Shown here piece by piece: positions 9,333 through 18,372 of a stretch of DNA of 64,000 nt. Position 1 is the first letter of the stretch; each line of letters opens with the position of its first letter. The notes under the pieces are model-generated. The model searched no databases. It saw nothing but the letters and a program-made list of their open reading frames with translations, and was not told where the DNA came from. Where the stretch lies: NCBI RefSeq assembly GCF_017873605.1, contig NZ_JAGGKI010000007.1, forward strand, positions 186,001 through 250,000. The letters run 5' to 3'. The position numbers and the translations under genes were made by a program. This DNA is from Paenibacillus lactis (lineage in GTDB: Bacteria > Bacillota > Bacilli > Paenibacillales > Paenibacillaceae).

Positions 9333-10133
9333 TTGGTTGAAAACCAACAGCAAAATGGAGCTAAAGACGGGGGGATATTGATTGGTCATTTCCGGGAGAA
9401 CGAAGAATATTCGATGACGCGCTCGAACGGAATCGATGACTGGCTCATCTTTTACACGATCGAAGGGGGAGGGTATGTGCGAACCCCCGCGGGTGAGAAA
9501 ACATGCGGCCCGGGTGATGTCGCAGTCATACGCAGAGGAGTGCCCCACACGTACGGGACGACGTCGGGCGGGATATGGCATTTCATGTGGGCGCACTTCC
9601 AGCGGCTGCCGGAGACAACGCTGCTGCCCGATGACGAAGTATCGGTCTGCAAAATGCCGAACGGCACCATGCAGCGACGCGTGCTGCGGATATTCCGGAC
9701 GCTGCTGCATGATTTCCGCGATCGCGGGAAGCTGTGGCAGGAGCTGTGCGAGAATCAACTGAGCAGCGTGCTCCTGCTTGTCGCCGAGCAGCTTGCAGAT
9801 CGGCATGACCCAAGGGTTAGCCAGGTGCTGCGCATTCTATCCGTTCGGATGCAGGAGCCTCTGACCATCGATGAGCTCGCAGCTGCGGTGAGGTTGTCAG
9901 CTTCTAGGCTATCTCACTTGTTCAAAGCAGAGACCGGACAGACGATCCTGGAAACGTTGAATGGCATGCGTCTTGAGCAAGCTGCGCTGCTCATGACCCA
10001 CGCCGGCCGCACGGCAAGTGAGGCGGCAGTCGATGTTGGCTTTCAGAGTTACAATCATTTTGCCGCACTGTTCCGCAAACGTTACGGCGTCGGCCCGGCG
10101 AACTATCGCAGAAAAGGGTCGGCTGCAAACTAA
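9333..10133 (+). CDS. AraC family transcriptional regulator with cupin-type sensor domain
   Basis: A 266-residue regulator. The N-terminal half is a cupin-like ligand domain (IFYTIEGGGYVRTPAGE, then GPGDVAVIRRGVPHTYG), and the C-terminal ~100 residues hold two helix-turn-helix motifs (LTIDELAAAVRLSASRLSHL and ASEAAVDVGFQSYNHFAALF). I place the start at TTG 9333 because GGGAGGAG at 9319-9326 sits 6 bases before it; an in-frame TTG at 9240 lacks a ribosome site. It is divergent from the PhyH oxygenase and probably controls that gene. Confidence 0.85.
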   Translation: MVENQQQNGAKDGGILIGHFRENEEYSMTRSNGIDDWLIFYTIEGGGYVRTPAGEKTCGPGDVAVIRRGVPHTYGTTSGGIWHFMWAHFQRLPETTLLPDDEVSVCKMPNGTMQRRVLRIFRTLLHDFRDRGKLWQELCENQLSSVLLLVAEQLADRHDPRVSQVLRILSVRMQEPLTIDELAAAVRLSASRLSHLFKAETGQTILETLNGMRLEQAALLMTHAGRTASEAAVDVGFQSYNHFAALFRKRYGVGPANYRRKGSAAN

Positions 10134-10233
10134 GAAAGAACTGGGATTATGTCACTACTCCCATGAGGGCATATTTGACCATCGTCAGCATACGATTAGG
10201 CGAGACTGCTTCTGAGCAAGGGAGGATACCCAA

Positions 10234-12741
10234 ATGACCGTTAACGATCAGCAGCTGGCGCAAATCGCTAAAGCCTATCTGCCCCACGGTGCTGAGCTTG
10301 TCACCATTGGAAAGCCTATGGAGCATGCGGCAGTTATCGCTGCCGACATCACGGGAGATCGGATTCCCGAAATAGCCGGTGTATATCGATGGAATGATGA
10401 GCTTTATCTGTTTGTGCTGCAATACCGCAATGGCGGCTATGAGGTCATGGCCAATATCATGGGGCAGGGGTATGCGGTCACTTTATTAGGTGCGGTCCCT
10501 GTGATGGCTCCCGGCAAGAACCAAATTATCGTTGGCTGGCAGGTTGGCTCCATCTGGTCCAAATTATCAATTTACGACTGGACATCGGAGGGACTTAAGG
10601 ATATCGCACCTCCTGAAATGAGTTACAGCTATATCGATGTGTTGGATATCCCGGGAGGTTCGGGACCTGACGGCCAAGCTGAAATTGTGTTATGGATACA
10701 CGATACGGGCGAAGCCTATCGAGTCGAAGTCGTCAGGTGGAGCCAAGGAAGGTTTGTGACCGCGCCGGATGTTTACCCTCATTACTTTCCTGTTGTCGTA
10801 AGATACTACGAGAGGCTGACGCAAAAACATCCGGATTATTCCTTCTATTGGTATTACTTGGCGGATGCCCAATATCGGGCGGGGATGCCCGAGGCAGCTT
10901 TGGCGTCGGTTCGCATGGCACTCCGTTTCCCGGAGCCTTACCCTATGCGCGAAACGCTGTTAGAGCTTGAGAGCCGGATCAAGCAAATGCTGGCCGGCAG
11001 GTGGGAGCCCCGGCAGCCGGTCGGATTATTTCCGGCTTCCGTAAAGACCACGAGTGGAACCAAGTGGGGATATATTGATCGCAGCGGAAAATTAATCATA
11101 CAACCAAAGTATGAGGATGCACAGGATTTTCAGGATAATGGACTTGCCATCGTAGGGATGCACGGCAATTATGGTCTTATTGACAGATCTGAACGTTATG
11201 TAGTGGCACCCATATATCAGTCCATTAGTCCGTTCTCGGAGCATCGGGCGATTGTGATCGATCATCAGGGATTTAAAATGATTGACGAACAGGGAAATGT
11301 GCTGACACGACGAGCATATCCGTACATTTCGGTACTGAAGGAAGGCAGGGCGGTTTATTATGTAACCGATCAGGGCAGCGGTAATGGAGCGGCCAGCCGA
11401 TACGGATATCTTGATGCAGAAGGTCGGGAGGTGATACCTGCCCAATTCGAGGAAGCAAATGATTTTGCCGATGGGAAAGCCGTTGTGAAGATAAAAGACA
11501 ACCATTACGCCCTCATAGATCCCCATGGCCGGCGATTGGCCGACTATCCATTTGCCTATGTCGGACCGCTTGGCGATGGGCTGCTGGCTTTTCAGCAGGA
11601 TCCAAATGGCAAATATGGTTACATCAACGAGCAGGGGAATATCGTTATATCGCCGACGTACACCTCGGCATTCCCGTTTCATCAAGGCAGAGCGATCGTG
11701 AACACGGCGGAGGATTACAGGTGGAAGTACGGGGTCATTGATTCACAAGGTAAATGGATCATCCAGCCGGAGTATAACGATATTCGGGATTTGAATGAAG
11801 AACGGTTTGCGCTTGGGCGTGCAGTTGATCCCGAACAGCCGTATATTGGTTCGATCTATGCCATTGCAGATTGGGAAGGGAAGAGACTTTCTGAATTTAT
11901 GTATCGTGATGTCTCGGACTACCAGCACGGCTTGGCTTCGGTTTATGACGGGAAGCAGACGTATTTCATTGACCGTACAGGACACCCCGCCCCAGGATAT
12001 CCTCGAGTGGACGGCAGCGGTTCGCTCACGCTGGAACCCGGAGGGCTAATTAAGGCATTGGTCGATCAGCGCTTGTCTTACCTGGACCGGTCAGGTCACG
12101 TCATATGGAGGCAAAACACGGTAATTCCGCTGAACCCGCCTTATCAGGTAATCGAAGAGAAGTATAAACCCAATCCGGATTACTTAGTCTATTATCCACA
12201 GCTCGCGGGAATGAGGGATCAAGCAGCTCAGCAAACGTTGAATACGAAGCTTAAAGAAATGTCGCAGGTGAAGTACATTCCTCCGAACCAACAGCTGGAT
12301 TACTCGTACACGGGTGATTTTGACGTTATTTTCTACAAGCACCAGCTTCTTGAACTGGAGCTCACCGGATATAACTATCCCTTCGGTGCCGCTCATGGCA
12401 TGCCTTCCAAAGTGTTTGCCGCGATCAATCTTGACAATGGGAGGATCTATGAATTGAAGGATTTGTTTAAAGCGGGCAGCGATTATGTGAAGGAGCTCAG
12501 CCGCATCGTTGGCAAGCAGATTCAAGAGGATCCGCAGTATTCGTATGTATTTCCGGATAGCTATAAGGGAATTGCGCCGAATCAGCCCTTTAACGTAACC
12601 GAGGACGCGCTGCATCTTGTGTTTGCCCCCTATGAGATCGCTCCTTATGCCGCTGGTTTTCCGACATTCACGATTCCATTCACTCAGATCATGAACATCA
12701 TCAATACCGAGGGTGAGTTCTGGAGAGCATTTCATTCTTAG
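10234..12741 (+). CDS. Large WG-repeat protein with C-terminal DUF3298-like domain
   Basis: An 835-residue protein of three parts. Residues 1-250 resemble an FG-GAP/VCBS-like segment followed by a TPR-like helical stretch (YYLADAQYRAGMPEAALASV). Residues ~270-600 contain a run of about seven WG repeats, recognised by W/YGYID..GK..I.P.Y patterns (TKWGYIDRSGKLIIQPKYED, then NYGLIDRSERYVVAPIY, KYGYINEQGNIVISPTY, KYGVIDSQGKWIIQPEY). The last ~200 residues resemble DUF3298/RsiV-type domains (FPFTIPFTQI-like ending). No signal peptide or membrane helix is visible, unusual for a DUF3298 protein. The role is unknown. Confidence 0.75.
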   Translation: MTVNDQQLAQIAKAYLPHGAELVTIGKPMEHAAVIAADITGDRIPEIAGVYRWNDELYLFVLQYRNGGYEVMANIMGQGYAVTLLGAVPVMAPGKNQIIVGWQVGSIWSKLSIYDWTSEGLKDIAPPEMSYSYIDVLDIPGGSGPDGQAEIVLWIHDTGEAYRVEVVRWSQGRFVTAPDVYPHYFPVVVRYYERLTQKHPDYSFYWYYLADAQYRAGMPEAALASVRMALRFPEPYPMRETLLELESRIKQMLAGRWEPRQPVGLFPASVKTTSGTKWGYIDRSGKLIIQPKYEDAQDFQDNGLAIVGMHGNYGLIDRSERYVVAPIYQSISPFSEHRAIVIDHQGFKMIDEQGNVLTRRAYPYISVLKEGRAVYYVTDQGSGNGAASRYGYLDAEGREVIPAQFEEANDFADGKAVVKIKDNHYALIDPHGRRLADYPFAYVGPLGDGLLAFQQDPNGKYGYINEQGNIVISPTYTSAFPFHQGRAIVNTAEDYRWKYGVIDSQGKWIIQPEYNDIRDLNEERFALGRAVDPEQPYIGSIYAIADWEGKRLSEFMYRDVSDYQHGLASVYDGKQTYFIDRTGHPAPGYPRVDGSGSLTLEPGGLIKALVDQRLSYLDRSGHVIWRQNTVIPLNPPYQVIEEKYKPNPDYLVYYPQLAGMRDQAAQQTLNTKLKEMSQVKYIPPNQQLDYSYTGDFDVIFYKHQLLELELTGYNYPFGAAHGMPSKVFAAINLDNGRIYELKDLFKAGSDYVKELSRIVGKQIQEDPQYSYVFPDSYKGIAPNQPFNVTEDALHLVFAPYEIAPYAAGFPTFTIPFTQIMNIINTEGEFWRAFHS

Positions 12742-13030
12742 GACTTTATACTCAATTATCAATTGGGTGGCCGTGTTTAATGCTTCTCACAGATGGAGGG
12801 TTGGAGGAGGAATTGTTAGAGTACAGTCACAAAAATACAAGGGATTCCCCTTAGGCGCTGACTTACCCGATCGACCCATTCCTTCTCCGTTCGTGCGTAT
12901 GTAGGATCTCCCGCCATTCTGAATACTTTGTACCTACCGCTTCCTTGCTTTTCCAGTGTATCATGAAAAGATGGTCATAATGCTGCGGCATGAACACAGC
13001 TTCATGATGTACATAGGGAGACGATTGGAT

Positions 13031-14347
13031 ATGAATTGGTTGAACACAGAGATAGCACAGCGTTGGCGGACAGAAGGAAAGAGATACGCTTCCGAGATCA
13101 ACGAATATGTGCGCATCGGCATGGAGAACGGTTGGCCAGAAGAGCTGCAGCCCCCTGAGGATGATCAGCGCAGAAGCATTGCCGGGGATATTCTTCGCAT
13201 GATCCAGGGCGCCAATCAGGCTGGGGAAACAAAGAGGCTGCGCGAGGAAATTCCGCCGGCATCCTGGCCGATCACGTCCGAGTTTGGAGATCGGCTGCAG
13301 CCGATAAACCCGTTGACCTTTTTACGGGATGGGAGCTTGCTGGTCCATGCCGGCGGCCAGAGAACACACGGGACGCTTTATTTGGCGCATGGGGAGCAGC
13401 TGACCACGGTACCGGATGCAAACTTTGCCGGAGGCTCACGGGATGGCGCATATGTGGCGCTTGTCAATGAAGAAGGCATTCGGGTTGTCGAAGGGATGAC
13501 CGCCGATTCGGATGGAGCGCAGGTTGCCGTGTATCCGTGGGAGGAAGTGCAGAGCAAGCTGAAATTGGCGCTTCCGAACCTCGAATCCCTTGCCGATGTG
13601 GAGCACCCCGAAAATGTGGTCGATGAGCTGATCCCTTTTGACGGGGGAAGAAAGCTGCTGCTCGTTTGCGGATACGGCATTTATTTGCTAGATCACGAGG
13701 GCGGGGTCGAACTGCTTAATCCTGAACATGCGGATCTCATCGAGTACGAGGAAGAGGATACAATTGTGGATATGGCTCACGGAGATGTTTCTCCTGATGG
13801 CCGGTGGCTGGCTTACGGCTCGCAATCCAGTTCGCATTTTTTGAAGGACCTGCAAAGCGGAGAGGTACATGCATTTGAACCGGCGTCAAGCTATCCGCAC
13901 TTCGCGCGGTTTTCGAAGGATAGCCGCGAGGTATGGTATAATGCGTGCCATTTTTACAACGGGGCGACGTTCAAAGTGCCGCTGACGGAGGACGGACAGG
14001 AGAGCTACGGCGATATCGAGAAGGAATGGCCTATGATGAATGAAGAAATGCGGGTGTACGCGGCTGCCTCGCTGAAAGATGGATTCATCCTCGGAGATGC
14101 CTACGGCTATCTTAAGTATATCGATAGAGATGGCCGAGAGATCTGGCGGTATTTCGTCGGCAGCACCATATTTGGCATGACTGCTTTCGCGGATGAATCG
14201 ATGCTGGCTGTCGGCACATATGGGGGCATGCTCCATCTACTGAAGCTGGATAGCGGCCAAAAAAGCGAATACAGCATTGGAACCGCAAATGTTATAGAGA
14301 CGGGGCGCTGGGTGCTGTGGCGGGATCAGGAGCCATTGCGCTGGTAA
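13031..14347 (+). CDS. Beta-propeller (WD40-like) protein of unknown function
   Basis: A 438-residue protein. The first ~80 residues are helical and charged; the rest shows repeated propeller-like strands (DVSPDGRWLAYGS, FARFSKDSREVWY, SMLAVGTYGGMLHLLKLDSG). ATG 13031 is chosen because GGGAG (13016-13020) precedes it by 10 bases; an upstream in-frame GTG at 12956 has no ribosome site. No signal peptide is visible. Such proteins usually act as scaffolds. It lies between a WG-repeat protein and the RNA repair genes, but a strong terminator separates it from the latter. I do not recognise a specific family. Confidence 0.75.
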   Translation: MNWLNTEIAQRWRTEGKRYASEINEYVRIGMENGWPEELQPPEDDQRRSIAGDILRMIQGANQAGETKRLREEIPPASWPITSEFGDRLQPINPLTFLRDGSLLVHAGGQRTHGTLYLAHGEQLTTVPDANFAGGSRDGAYVALVNEEGIRVVEGMTADSDGAQVAVYPWEEVQSKLKLALPNLESLADVEHPENVVDELIPFDGGRKLLLVCGYGIYLLDHEGGVELLNPEHADLIEYEEEDTIVDMAHGDVSPDGRWLAYGSQSSSHFLKDLQSGEVHAFEPASSYPHFARFSKDSREVWYNACHFYNGATFKVPLTEDGQESYGDIEKEWPMMNEEMRVYAAASLKDGFILGDAYGYLKYIDRDGREIWRYFVGSTIFGMTAFADESMLAVGTYGGMLHLLKLDSGQKSEYSIGTANVIETGRWVLWRDQEPLRW

Positions 14348-14462
14348 GAAGATTCAATTTGGTCCGGAGTGCGATAACAATTGAATGAAATGAAAACTGC
14401 ACCAATGCAGAAGGAATAGACACGTAAATTTTGCGGGATAGCAAGCCCCTCTATTTTTGTTC

Positions 14463-14509
14463 AATCGGCGAATGAATGTGTTGTATCCTTTCATTCGCCG
14501 ATTTTTTTT
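14463..14509 (+). terminator. Strong intrinsic terminator
   Basis: AATCGGCGAATGA (14463-14475) pairs over 13 bases with TCATTCGCCGATT (14491-14503) and is followed by a run of T. It closes the propeller gene and insulates the RNA repair operon that starts about 90 bases later. Confidence 0.9.
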
Positions 14510-14593
14510 GTTTTTATGTGGAGGGCTGCCTGTATTTTTGGGCGGAAATGGTTGATTTACTATCATTCAGCACACGGAAAGGAGGTGATGAAG

Positions 14594-15553
14594 ATGAACA
14601 CCATTCATATGCTGGCCGGCATTCCCGGCAGCGGTAAAAGCCAATACGCGAAAGAATGCTGCAAACGGGAAAGAGCCGTACTTGTAGCGACGGACGCCAT
14701 CCGGGAAAAGCTGTTCGGAAGCGAGACAAGGCAGAAGAACACCTACCGGATTTTTGACGAAGCTTTTGCCGAGATTGAGCAGGCGCTTGCGTCCGGGAGA
14801 AACGTCGTGTTTGACGCTACCAATGTTGCCCGCAACCGAAGAGTTCAATTCCTGAAGCGATTTAACAAGGTTCCGGTGGAATGCCATGTCTGTAACACGC
14901 CCTACGAATTGGCCAGGGAACGGGTGCAGGCGAGACAGCGTAAAATCGAGGACAAGGTCCTTGAGAAGTATGCCAAAAACTTCGAGTTTCCCTTGCTTGC
15001 CGAAGGCTTCAATCAGCTGCATATCGTCCATACGCCGGCAGATGTCGGACTTGAGCGGGCCGAGCTGGAGCAGCTTCTTGAACGGAAGCCGGGTCATGAC
15101 GAGCTGTTTGCTTACTTGCGCCATTCTCCTTATTTCAGCGTGATGCTGGGATATGACCAGGAAAATCCCTATCATTCCAAAACCTTGTCCGAGCATACGC
15201 ATGCCGTTCTGGAGTATATCCATGCGTTTTACGAAGGGGAGCATATGCTTGAGATGCAGCTGGCGGCTTTGTTTCACGATACAGGCAAACCCCTTTGCAA
15301 GGTATGGAAGCCGAACCGGGGATATTACTCATATTTTGGACACGAGCATGTATCCGCAGGGATCACCTGCCATGTTCTGAAGGAACTGGGGGATGGCGAT
15401 GATTTTATTTTACATGTGGTGAACATGGTGAGCTTCCATATGGAGATTCTGCACGGCGGTGATGCCGGGGCCTCCAAGATCTACCATCTGCTTGGCGGCC
15501 GGATGCTGGCAGAGCTGTATTTCTTCGCGGAAGCGGACACGTTCGCCAAATAG
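14594..15553 (+). CDS. Polynucleotide kinase fused to HD phosphohydrolase (RNA end-healing enzyme)
   Basis: A 319-residue fusion. Residues 1-160 are a P-loop kinase with Walker A GIPGSGKS (9-16) and a DATN motif (74-77), like the T4 polynucleotide kinase fold (AAA_33). Residues ~170-319 are an HD domain with His201, the HD pair His228-Asp229, His250, His252, His282 and Asp315 as likely metal ligands. The expected work is healing of broken RNA: the kinase phosphorylates 5'-OH ends and the HD part removes 2',3'-cyclic or 2'/3'-phosphates. ATG 14594 is chosen 8 bases after GGAGG. The ligase gene starts 10 bases downstream. The domain order is kinase then HD, the reverse of the HD-Pnk protein described in Runella. 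Activity is inferred. Confidence 0.85.
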   Translation: MNTIHMLAGIPGSGKSQYAKECCKRERAVLVATDAIREKLFGSETRQKNTYRIFDEAFAEIEQALASGRNVVFDATNVARNRRVQFLKRFNKVPVECHVCNTPYELARERVQARQRKIEDKVLEKYAKNFEFPLLAEGFNQLHIVHTPADVGLERAELEQLLERKPGHDELFAYLRHSPYFSVMLGYDQENPYHSKTLSEHTHAVLEYIHAFYEGEHMLEMQLAALFHDTGKPLCKVWKPNRGYYSYFGHEHVSAGITCHVLKELGDGDDFILHVVNMVSFHMEILHGGDAGASKIYHLLGGRMLAELYFFAEADTFAK

Positions 15554-15563
15554 AGGTGATGAG

Positions 15564-16196
15564 ATGAATAAAGTGAAATATCCGAAAACGATGCATTTGC
15601 CGTGGTCCAGAAGCTATACGGACGATGATAAAATTTTGCGGAGCACGGACCATTTTGCCGGACAAGAGGTTGTCATAACCGAGAAAATGGATGGAGAGAA
15701 CACAACGATGTACTCGGACTTCATTCACGCGAGGTCACTCGACAGTAAAGACCACTCTTCCCGGCACTATGTGAAGACGCTGCACGGAGGAATCCGGTAT
15801 ATGATTCCGGAAGGGTACCGGCTTTGCGGGGAGAACGTATATGCCAAGCATTCGCTGCTGTATACATCCTTGCCCGGCTATTTCATGCTCTTCTCGGTTT
15901 GGAACGACCGCAATATCTGTCTTTCCTGGGATGAAACCGAAGCATGGGCGGAGAAATTGGGGATTCCGCTTGTTCCGGTTCTGTACCGCGGAGTGTGGAG
16001 CGAGGAAGCCGCCAAGCAGTGCTACACGAAGCAGTCCCGATGCGGCGGAGAGCAGGAGGGCTACGTGGTACGGCTCGCCTCAGAATTTCCTTATGAGGAC
16101 TTCAAGCGCTCGGTCGCCAAGTTTGTCCGGAAAAATCATGTGCAAACCGACGAGCACTGGCTCAGCAAGCCAGTTGAGCCTAATGTTTTGGCCTAG
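15564..16196 (+). CDS. Compact RNA ligase (T4 Rnl2-like nucleotidyltransferase)
   Basis: A 210-residue ATP-dependent ligase core. Motif I is TEKMDGENT with nucleotidyl Lys41; motif IIIa is GENVYAKHS (~89-97); motif III is FMLFSVW (~108-113); motif IV is EGYVVR (165-170); motif V is AKFVRK (185-190). All residues needed for adenylation are present. It is shorter than Rnl2 (~334 residues), lacking a large C-terminal domain. ATG 15564 follows GAGGTGA. It is cotranscribed with the kinase-HD gene, so together they can heal and seal RNA breaks, the typical answer to ribotoxin cleavage. Its true substrate (tRNA, rRNA or DNA) is unknown. Confidence 0.87.
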   Translation: MNKVKYPKTMHLPWSRSYTDDDKILRSTDHFAGQEVVITEKMDGENTTMYSDFIHARSLDSKDHSSRHYVKTLHGGIRYMIPEGYRLCGENVYAKHSLLYTSLPGYFMLFSVWNDRNICLSWDETEAWAEKLGIPLVPVLYRGVWSEEAAKQCYTKQSRCGGEQEGYVVRLASEFPYEDFKRSVAKFVRKNHVQTDEHWLSKPVEPNVLA

Positions 16197-16245
16197 GGTG
16201 TGAACGAAAGAGAATAAGCACGAAGACAGCAATAACCAAAACGGA

Positions 16246-16266
16246 TGAGGAGGGTTTATCATGTAA
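16246..16266 (+). other. Ribosome site followed by a start-stop pair (ATG TAA)
   Basis: A strong ribosome site (GAGGAGGG, 16248-16255) is followed by ATG at 16261 and TAA directly after it. No amino acid beyond Met would be added. It lies in the 250-base gap after the ligase gene. It could be a start-stop regulatory element or the wreck of a gene start; neither is proven. Confidence 0.4.
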
Positions 16267-16449
16267 TTCGCTCGGAATTCCTAATGATTATTCGATCATG
16301 GGTCAATTCGTTGAATCCGACATACATAAAGATAATGACAATTGCCTTTGCACGTTTATCAATGAGAAACTATGGGCTGCATAGAGCCTTATATCGAAAT
16401 ACATACTACATAACTTTTCACAATTGCGGCAAATACGGAGGTGGTTGCT

Positions 16450-17253
16450 TTGAGTACGGGCATCGCGATTTACGATACGGAGAAAATAACAGCGCCCGAG
16501 GCACTCGAGATCGGGCTGTCTTTTTTTGAGGCAATCGGCGTCAGCGTGAACTCTGCCACGTATTATAGACTTTTAAGCAACGGTGATCATGAAGGAGATC
16601 ACGATCTGTTCGAGATTTCCCCGGATCGTTTAAGAGAGAACGTGTTAAGAGGAGAATGCGATGCGTTCTGGCTCTATCACGAGCGAAAAGGCTCGGTTCC
16701 TTGGCATGCCGCATTCAGCAGGCAAACCGGTGAATTCGGAAGTTTTCCTCATCTTACCGCATTTTGTGAATGTTCACTTGAAGAAGCTTACGCCTCGCTC
16801 ACAGCGTGGCTTAAAAGCTTGGCGAAGCGGTTTCCCCGCTTTGCTTACGGGATTGTCTATTCCACGGAAAAAATGACTAACGCATATCTTTATGCGGCAG
16901 GGAATAGCGGGGTGACGCTGTTCCCCTACGAGAACGGTTTCGCATTTAGCAAAGAGACTCCGGGACTGTATAAGGGTAAGGGGCGGTATTCAGGGGAATT
17001 GCTGCGGATGGTTTACCCATGCAACCTGGTGAACAGTCGCCATTTACATATCGAAATCGGCGGAGTAAAGCTGGGAGAATGGATTACGGGCAGTCGGGAA
17101 CATGGCAAGCTAACGAATATCGGAAAGGAACATTGGCTGTGGGAAGTGGAGACAACGCATCTTGACCAGATAAATCAATTATGCGGAGAAGCTGGATTTC
17201 TGGTGGCCTGGAAGCCTCGACCACTGAAGAAGCCGCAACGAAAGCTGCCCTGA
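16450..17253 (+). CDS. Unknown protein in the RNA repair / SUFU cluster
   Basis: A 267-residue soluble protein that I do not recognise. TTG 16450 is preferred over GTG 16441, which lies inside the ribosome site GGAGGTGG. It has no signal peptide or membrane helix and is rich in aromatic residues. The C-terminal part (LRMVYPCNLVNSRHLHIEIG, then HGKLTNIGKEHWLWEV) has the look of compact immunity proteins of polymorphic toxin systems, but this is an impression only. The SUFU-domain gene follows 30 bases later, so the two are likely cotranscribed. No catalytic motif is visible. Confidence 0.7.
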   Translation: MSTGIAIYDTEKITAPEALEIGLSFFEAIGVSVNSATYYRLLSNGDHEGDHDLFEISPDRLRENVLRGECDAFWLYHERKGSVPWHAAFSRQTGEFGSFPHLTAFCECSLEEAYASLTAWLKSLAKRFPRFAYGIVYSTEKMTNAYLYAAGNSGVTLFPYENGFAFSKETPGLYKGKGRYSGELLRMVYPCNLVNSRHLHIEIGGVKLGEWITGSREHGKLTNIGKEHWLWEVETTHLDQINQLCGEAGFLVAWKPRPLKKPQRKLP

Positions 17254-17283
17254 CCAGGGTAAATACAAAATGGAGGGAACAAG

Positions 17284-18345
17284 ATGAACGAAGAAGCAGT
17301 TACAACCGGCTGGGATGCAATTGAAGAGCAAATGAAAAAGCTATATGGGGCCCAGGAGCCTAAGCACTACGGTACGGTGATTCCTTATATGTTGGGTGGT
17401 AAGGATCCGCTGGACGGTCTGAGCGCCTACAAAGCGGAGAACCCGCTGCCGCATTGGCATATCGTCACGTTCGGCTTTTCCGAGCTTTATGAGAAAGAGT
17501 CGGAAAATAAGGAGTATAGCGGATATGGATTTGAACTTACGTTTCGGGTGGCGCGCACGGAAGACGAGGAAGAGCCGCCGATGTGGGCGCTGAACCTGCT
17601 TCAGAACATGGGACGGTATGTTTTTAGCAGCGGGAACGTTTTCGCTTCCGGCGATTACTTGGATGCCAACGGTCCGATTTGTTTAGGAACCGATACTCAG
17701 TTAACCGCGCTTGCCTTCGTAGAAGATCCTGAGCTCCCTAGCGTCGTTACGCCTAACGGAAAAGTTGAGTTTTTGCAAATGGTTGGAATTACGGAGGATG
17801 AGCTCGAGGCGATGAAAACGTGGAGTACTTCGGGCGTATTGGGTGCCAGCCAAACGAACCTTCCCGGGTATATCACCGATTTGTCCAGAGACTCCCTCTT
17901 GCGGATCCCTTCCATAGCGGAAACCGTCCAAAGAGGTTTGGAGCAGGAAGGTTCGAATACCGGATTTTTATTTGTGGATCAATTGGCTTGGGAGCCCGGC
18001 AAAAGCCGGCTGTTTAGCAAGACGCCGACCGTGCTCACCTTGGGGGCAAAGCAAGCGGGAACGGTCGGCAAGCTGCTTCGCGGAAGGCTTCTGAAAGGAA
18101 AGGACTTGACATTGGCAAGCCAAGACTTGAGAGTTGTGTTGGAGCCTGGTGCGGAAACCGGCTACGAAGCAGGAGAGCAAGAAGTACGGCTCAGGCTGGA
18201 TGAAGCGACTGCGGACGAGCTCTCGCGAAAACTGCTTCCGAAGGAAGACAGAATCGAGTTGACTGCTTATAAAGGATGTATCATTCAAGTCGTTAAAACC
18301 CATATCAAGGACCAAGATGGTAACGTCGTTTCCACCATTGGGTAA
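17284..18345 (+). CDS. Suppressor-of-fused (SUFU) domain protein
   Basis: A 353-residue soluble protein. Residues ~30-200 carry the SUFU hallmarks PHWHIVTFGFSELYEKE, GFELTFRVAR and PMWALNLLQNMGRYVFSSG. Residues 200-353 form an extra domain rich in beta strands. Bacterial SUFU-family proteins such as B. subtilis YqcF act as immunity proteins to secreted nuclease toxins. No toxin gene is adjacent, so here it may be an orphan immunity protein or serve another role. Its neighbours are RNA repair enzymes upstream and a metallophosphoesterase 27 bases downstream. Family assignment is confident; the role is inferred. Confidence 0.85.
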   Translation: MNEEAVTTGWDAIEEQMKKLYGAQEPKHYGTVIPYMLGGKDPLDGLSAYKAENPLPHWHIVTFGFSELYEKESENKEYSGYGFELTFRVARTEDEEEPPMWALNLLQNMGRYVFSSGNVFASGDYLDANGPICLGTDTQLTALAFVEDPELPSVVTPNGKVEFLQMVGITEDELEAMKTWSTSGVLGASQTNLPGYITDLSRDSLLRIPSIAETVQRGLEQEGSNTGFLFVDQLAWEPGKSRLFSKTPTVLTLGAKQAGTVGKLLRGRLLKGKDLTLASQDLRVVLEPGAETGYEAGEQEVRLRLDEATADELSRKLLPKEDRIELTAYKGCIIQVVKTHIKDQDGNVVSTIG

Positions 18346-18372
18346 AGCGTAAAATCAGGAGTTGAGGCTGCA

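Noticed and set aside
16245..16529. 94-codon plus-strand frame between ligase and the next gene
   Set aside because: It overlaps the true start of the gene at 16450 in another frame, has unusual composition, and its start lies within the ribosome site of the ATG-TAA element.
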